This document shows, piece by piece, positions 61,887 through 64,000 of a stretch of DNA of 64,000 nucleotides. The stretch's first letter is position 1; the number at the start of each line of letters is the position of its first letter. The notes beneath the pieces were generated by a model, which was not told where the DNA came from, did no database searches, and saw only the letters and a list, made by a program, of their open reading frames with translations. The stretch lies in contig OX485803.1 in NCBI GenBank assembly GCA_950295325.1, positions 57,739,554 to 57,803,553 on the forward strand. The letters are read 5' to 3'. The translations under genes and the position numbers were made by a program. The DNA comes from Polytrichum commune (Eukaryota; Streptophyta; Polytrichopsida; Polytrichales; Polytrichaceae).

Positions 61887-63984
61887 CTATGCCCGCATTT
61901 TTGAGCCCACAAAATCTTCACAGTACTTCATAACCTTCGCACCAAGCTCATCGCTACTTGCATCTCTGCTGGGCTCAATTACTTTGCAGTCCGAAAAATA
62001 TTTTCCTGACACACCTTTTAGGTCTGGACTGGTGATGACGTAGCAAAGATTTGCTGCGCCCTACACATCAAAGCAACCATCAAAATCCACTACATCAGTT
62101 ACTCATGATTAAAATAGAAACTGTCCTAGCTATATATAGGAAGTAAGAGCTGACTTAGTTGCATGCCCAATCACTCAATGCAATATTCATCCTCTACTAC
62201 AGCACACTTTATTACAAGCCAATTCACCCATAACACACATTATACTTATTCACAGTGATTTCACCATCAGGCAGTAAAATTCATCAAGTTAGCTATATGT
62301 GAGTGAGATATTTGCTATGTTACATTCAAATCTGAATCATCCATCAATCACACACTACCTCCCATAATTTTAATTTTGTTAAGTTTATTCAGAAATTTTG
62401 AATTTACCTGTTCAGGAGACTTGATGAAAGGCTTTGAAACCTCATATCCAACATCTGCATACACAGACAACCCACACGCACACAGGAACGGATCATTACC
62501 TAAATACAAAACTGAAGATGCAAATGCATGCAAACATACATACTTCAGAGTTGAGAGCTTGAATATCTTGATGATTGGCAAAAAGGTCCAACATATCCAA
62601 GTTATTTGACACCAGTAATAATGAACTTAGAGATATTAAATTGCGAGTAGAGAAAGGATTTAATGTGCATTGTAGAATATGATTCATACCAGTAACACCT
62701 CTGTTGAAAAAGTTCCTCCCAAGCTCTGTCTTCACAGCTCCCGGGTGAGCTGCATTCGCAGTCACATTCACTCCTTCCCTCTGCACAGAAGGTTTTGCTT
62801 AATGAAGACGAGAGGATGTAAAGTGAGAGAGAGAGATGATTCCAACTGTACTTTGACAAGAATGAGGGATGCTTCATCCTTCATCATAGATTTAGACTCA
62901 TATGTAAACCTGGGACATGTTTACGGACTGAAAAATACCTTAAGTTGCTGCCCAATCATCCTTGCAAGAAGAATATCACCAACTTTCGATTGTCCGTACG
63001 CTTGGTATGATTCATAACTATTGCACACAATTTCCAAATAATTAGCACCAGGAGACACAAATAAGGACAACAACAGAATGAGTGAACCTAGAATAGAATG
63101 TATATTGACGAAAGGGTCAAGTCGTATATACCCATCCAACCCATCCACCGGCCAGGGAACTAAACAAAAGGTGATGTCTTGAATTTTGATCATTAACACC
63201 ACCCATTCTTGGGGAAATGCCTCCATGTCCAACCAATTTTTCTTTGGCTATTACTTGAATAAGCATCGATGAGGAAACATATGTCATCACGGTCACCAGT
63301 CCTCATTGATACACATATTGGTCAAGAGAATATTGCGACCTAGAGTTGTGGGCGATGATATCGTTGGAACTTTGGACCGGCACCCATTGATTTCCACCCC
63401 TTCTTGGGTCCCATTTATGTGGTACTCCAAAAAGACCTGTCCAACCTTACCGTTTTTTTGACCCGCCGGTTCATTAAGAGAGTGGACAGGTACCTTGATG
63501 GGTACATGGGACTTGACCGTAATACGTGCCAAAGTGACTTGTGGGAGTCAACACAAAATCAAACCCTTTTTAATGGCCTTACCCGTCTGAATTGGTCATG
63601 GTCAATGTGTCAAAATCCACACCGCCTGGATAGGTAACTCGGTGAGCTTCCGAGCCTGTGAACATAATGCGCCCCTCAATGCCACTTTCTTTCGCAGTGT
63701 TCTTCAATTTGTCCATGAGCAACATTGTCAAAAGGTAATGGCCTGCAACCAAAAACTTGAGATTAGCAAACACGGTCAACAGAAATAGATTACAGGCAGG
63801 ATGACGTTAAGGAGGGATCTTAAGGACTTGCATACTACTCATGATCTAAAGAATCTATTGCACAACACAAATTGATAGTTCATTTCAAAGGCTGTTCAAC
63901 ATACCAAGAACGTGTGTAGCCCACATGATTTCGACACCGTCATCGGATTTTTTGAACTCTTTTGAAAACAATCCGGCATTGTTT
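61887..63984 (-). CDS. TIC32/WWOX-like short-chain dehydrogenase, last six exons
   Basis: Exons on minus: 63905-63984, 63583-63742, 62939-63017, 62690-62780, 62408-62454 and 61887-62060 (stop). All are GT-AG and phases fit, giving about 209 C-terminal residues; the N-terminal Rossmann TGxxxGIG motif lies off the right edge. Seen: NNAGLFSKEFKKSDDGVEI, ATHVLGHYLLTMLL, GRIMFTGSEAHRVTYP (active-site Ser), YQAYGQSK (YxxxK catalytic pair), then NAAHPGAVKTELGR, all typical of the TIC32/retinol dehydrogenase-like SDR group that uses NADP(H). The exact substrate is unknown; TIC32 itself is linked to chloroplast import regulation. Notable: relatives I recall read ATNHLGHF where this has ATHVLGHY, so the tetrad Asn is replaced. 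The intron 63018-63582 holds an unrelated open frame. Otherwise intact. Confidence 0.9.
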
Positions 63985-64000
63985 CTGTCCCAATGACACC

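Noticed and set aside
63293-63532. Minus frame inside an intron of the dehydrogenase gene
   Set aside because: It is flanked by proper splice sites of the neighbouring exons and has no SDR sequence; probably an old insertion.

Overview
The window looks like nuclear DNA of a land plant. It is AT-rich and gene-poor, genes are split by many short GT-AG introns, the adenylosuccinate lyase has a transit-peptide-like N-terminus, patatin-type and TIC32-like dehydrogenase genes are present, and a TTTAGGG-type (plant telomere) repeat occurs internally. The abundance of DUF7869/FCP1-type mobile genes and low gene density lead me to guess a seedless plant (fern, lycophyte or bryophyte). That placement is inference only.

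Host genes: (1) the first exon of a patatin-like phospholipase (634-771, minus, running off the left edge); (2) a complete ten-coding-exon adenylosuccinate lyase of purine synthesis (20270-25237, minus, all introns phase 0, 549 codons); (3) an unrecognised single-pass membrane protein gene (about 30980-33951, minus); (4) the last six exons of a TIC32/WWOX-like short-chain dehydrogenase (61887-63984, minus, running off the right edge). A decayed NLR-like fragment lies at 19210-20060. Between these are AT-rich spacers full of MITE-like and other dispersed repeats: a pogo/Tigger relic bounded by TA (7925-9243), a Tc1/mariner relic (28260-28680), a three-copy MITE family carrying poly-C tracts, and a 70-bp-stem foldback (28778-28948).

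The main discovery is a giant DNA transposon of about 21.9 kb, 37718-59577. Its ends are 22-bp perfect terminal inverted repeats, and just inside each end is a cluster of GGGAAC motifs pointing inward (five at exact 11-bp spacing on the left, seven on the right). Near the right end, on plus, is a DUF7869-type protein with a D...D...D/E arrangement (DKMDHG, QLDN, HTHDDID) that I take to be the transposase. On minus is a long set of split cargo genes: a ParB/sulfiredoxin-like domain protein with a Lys-rich tract, an acidic and proline-rich region, an FCP1/NIF-like HAD phosphatase, a protein with a duplicated block carrying a DLNxxP (EAR-like) motif, and a protein with a duplicated helical domain. 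The minus cargo is riddled with in-frame stops and frameshifts; the transposase is almost intact.

Inside this element, in introns and leaders only, are five groups of palindromes sharing the core CCTCTCG-NN-CGAGAGG (about 15 copies). One is a 116-bp perfect palindrome. A ParB-like protein encoded beside clustered palindromes suggests, as a hypothesis, a site-binding partition-, copy- or expression-control system carried by a plant transposon.
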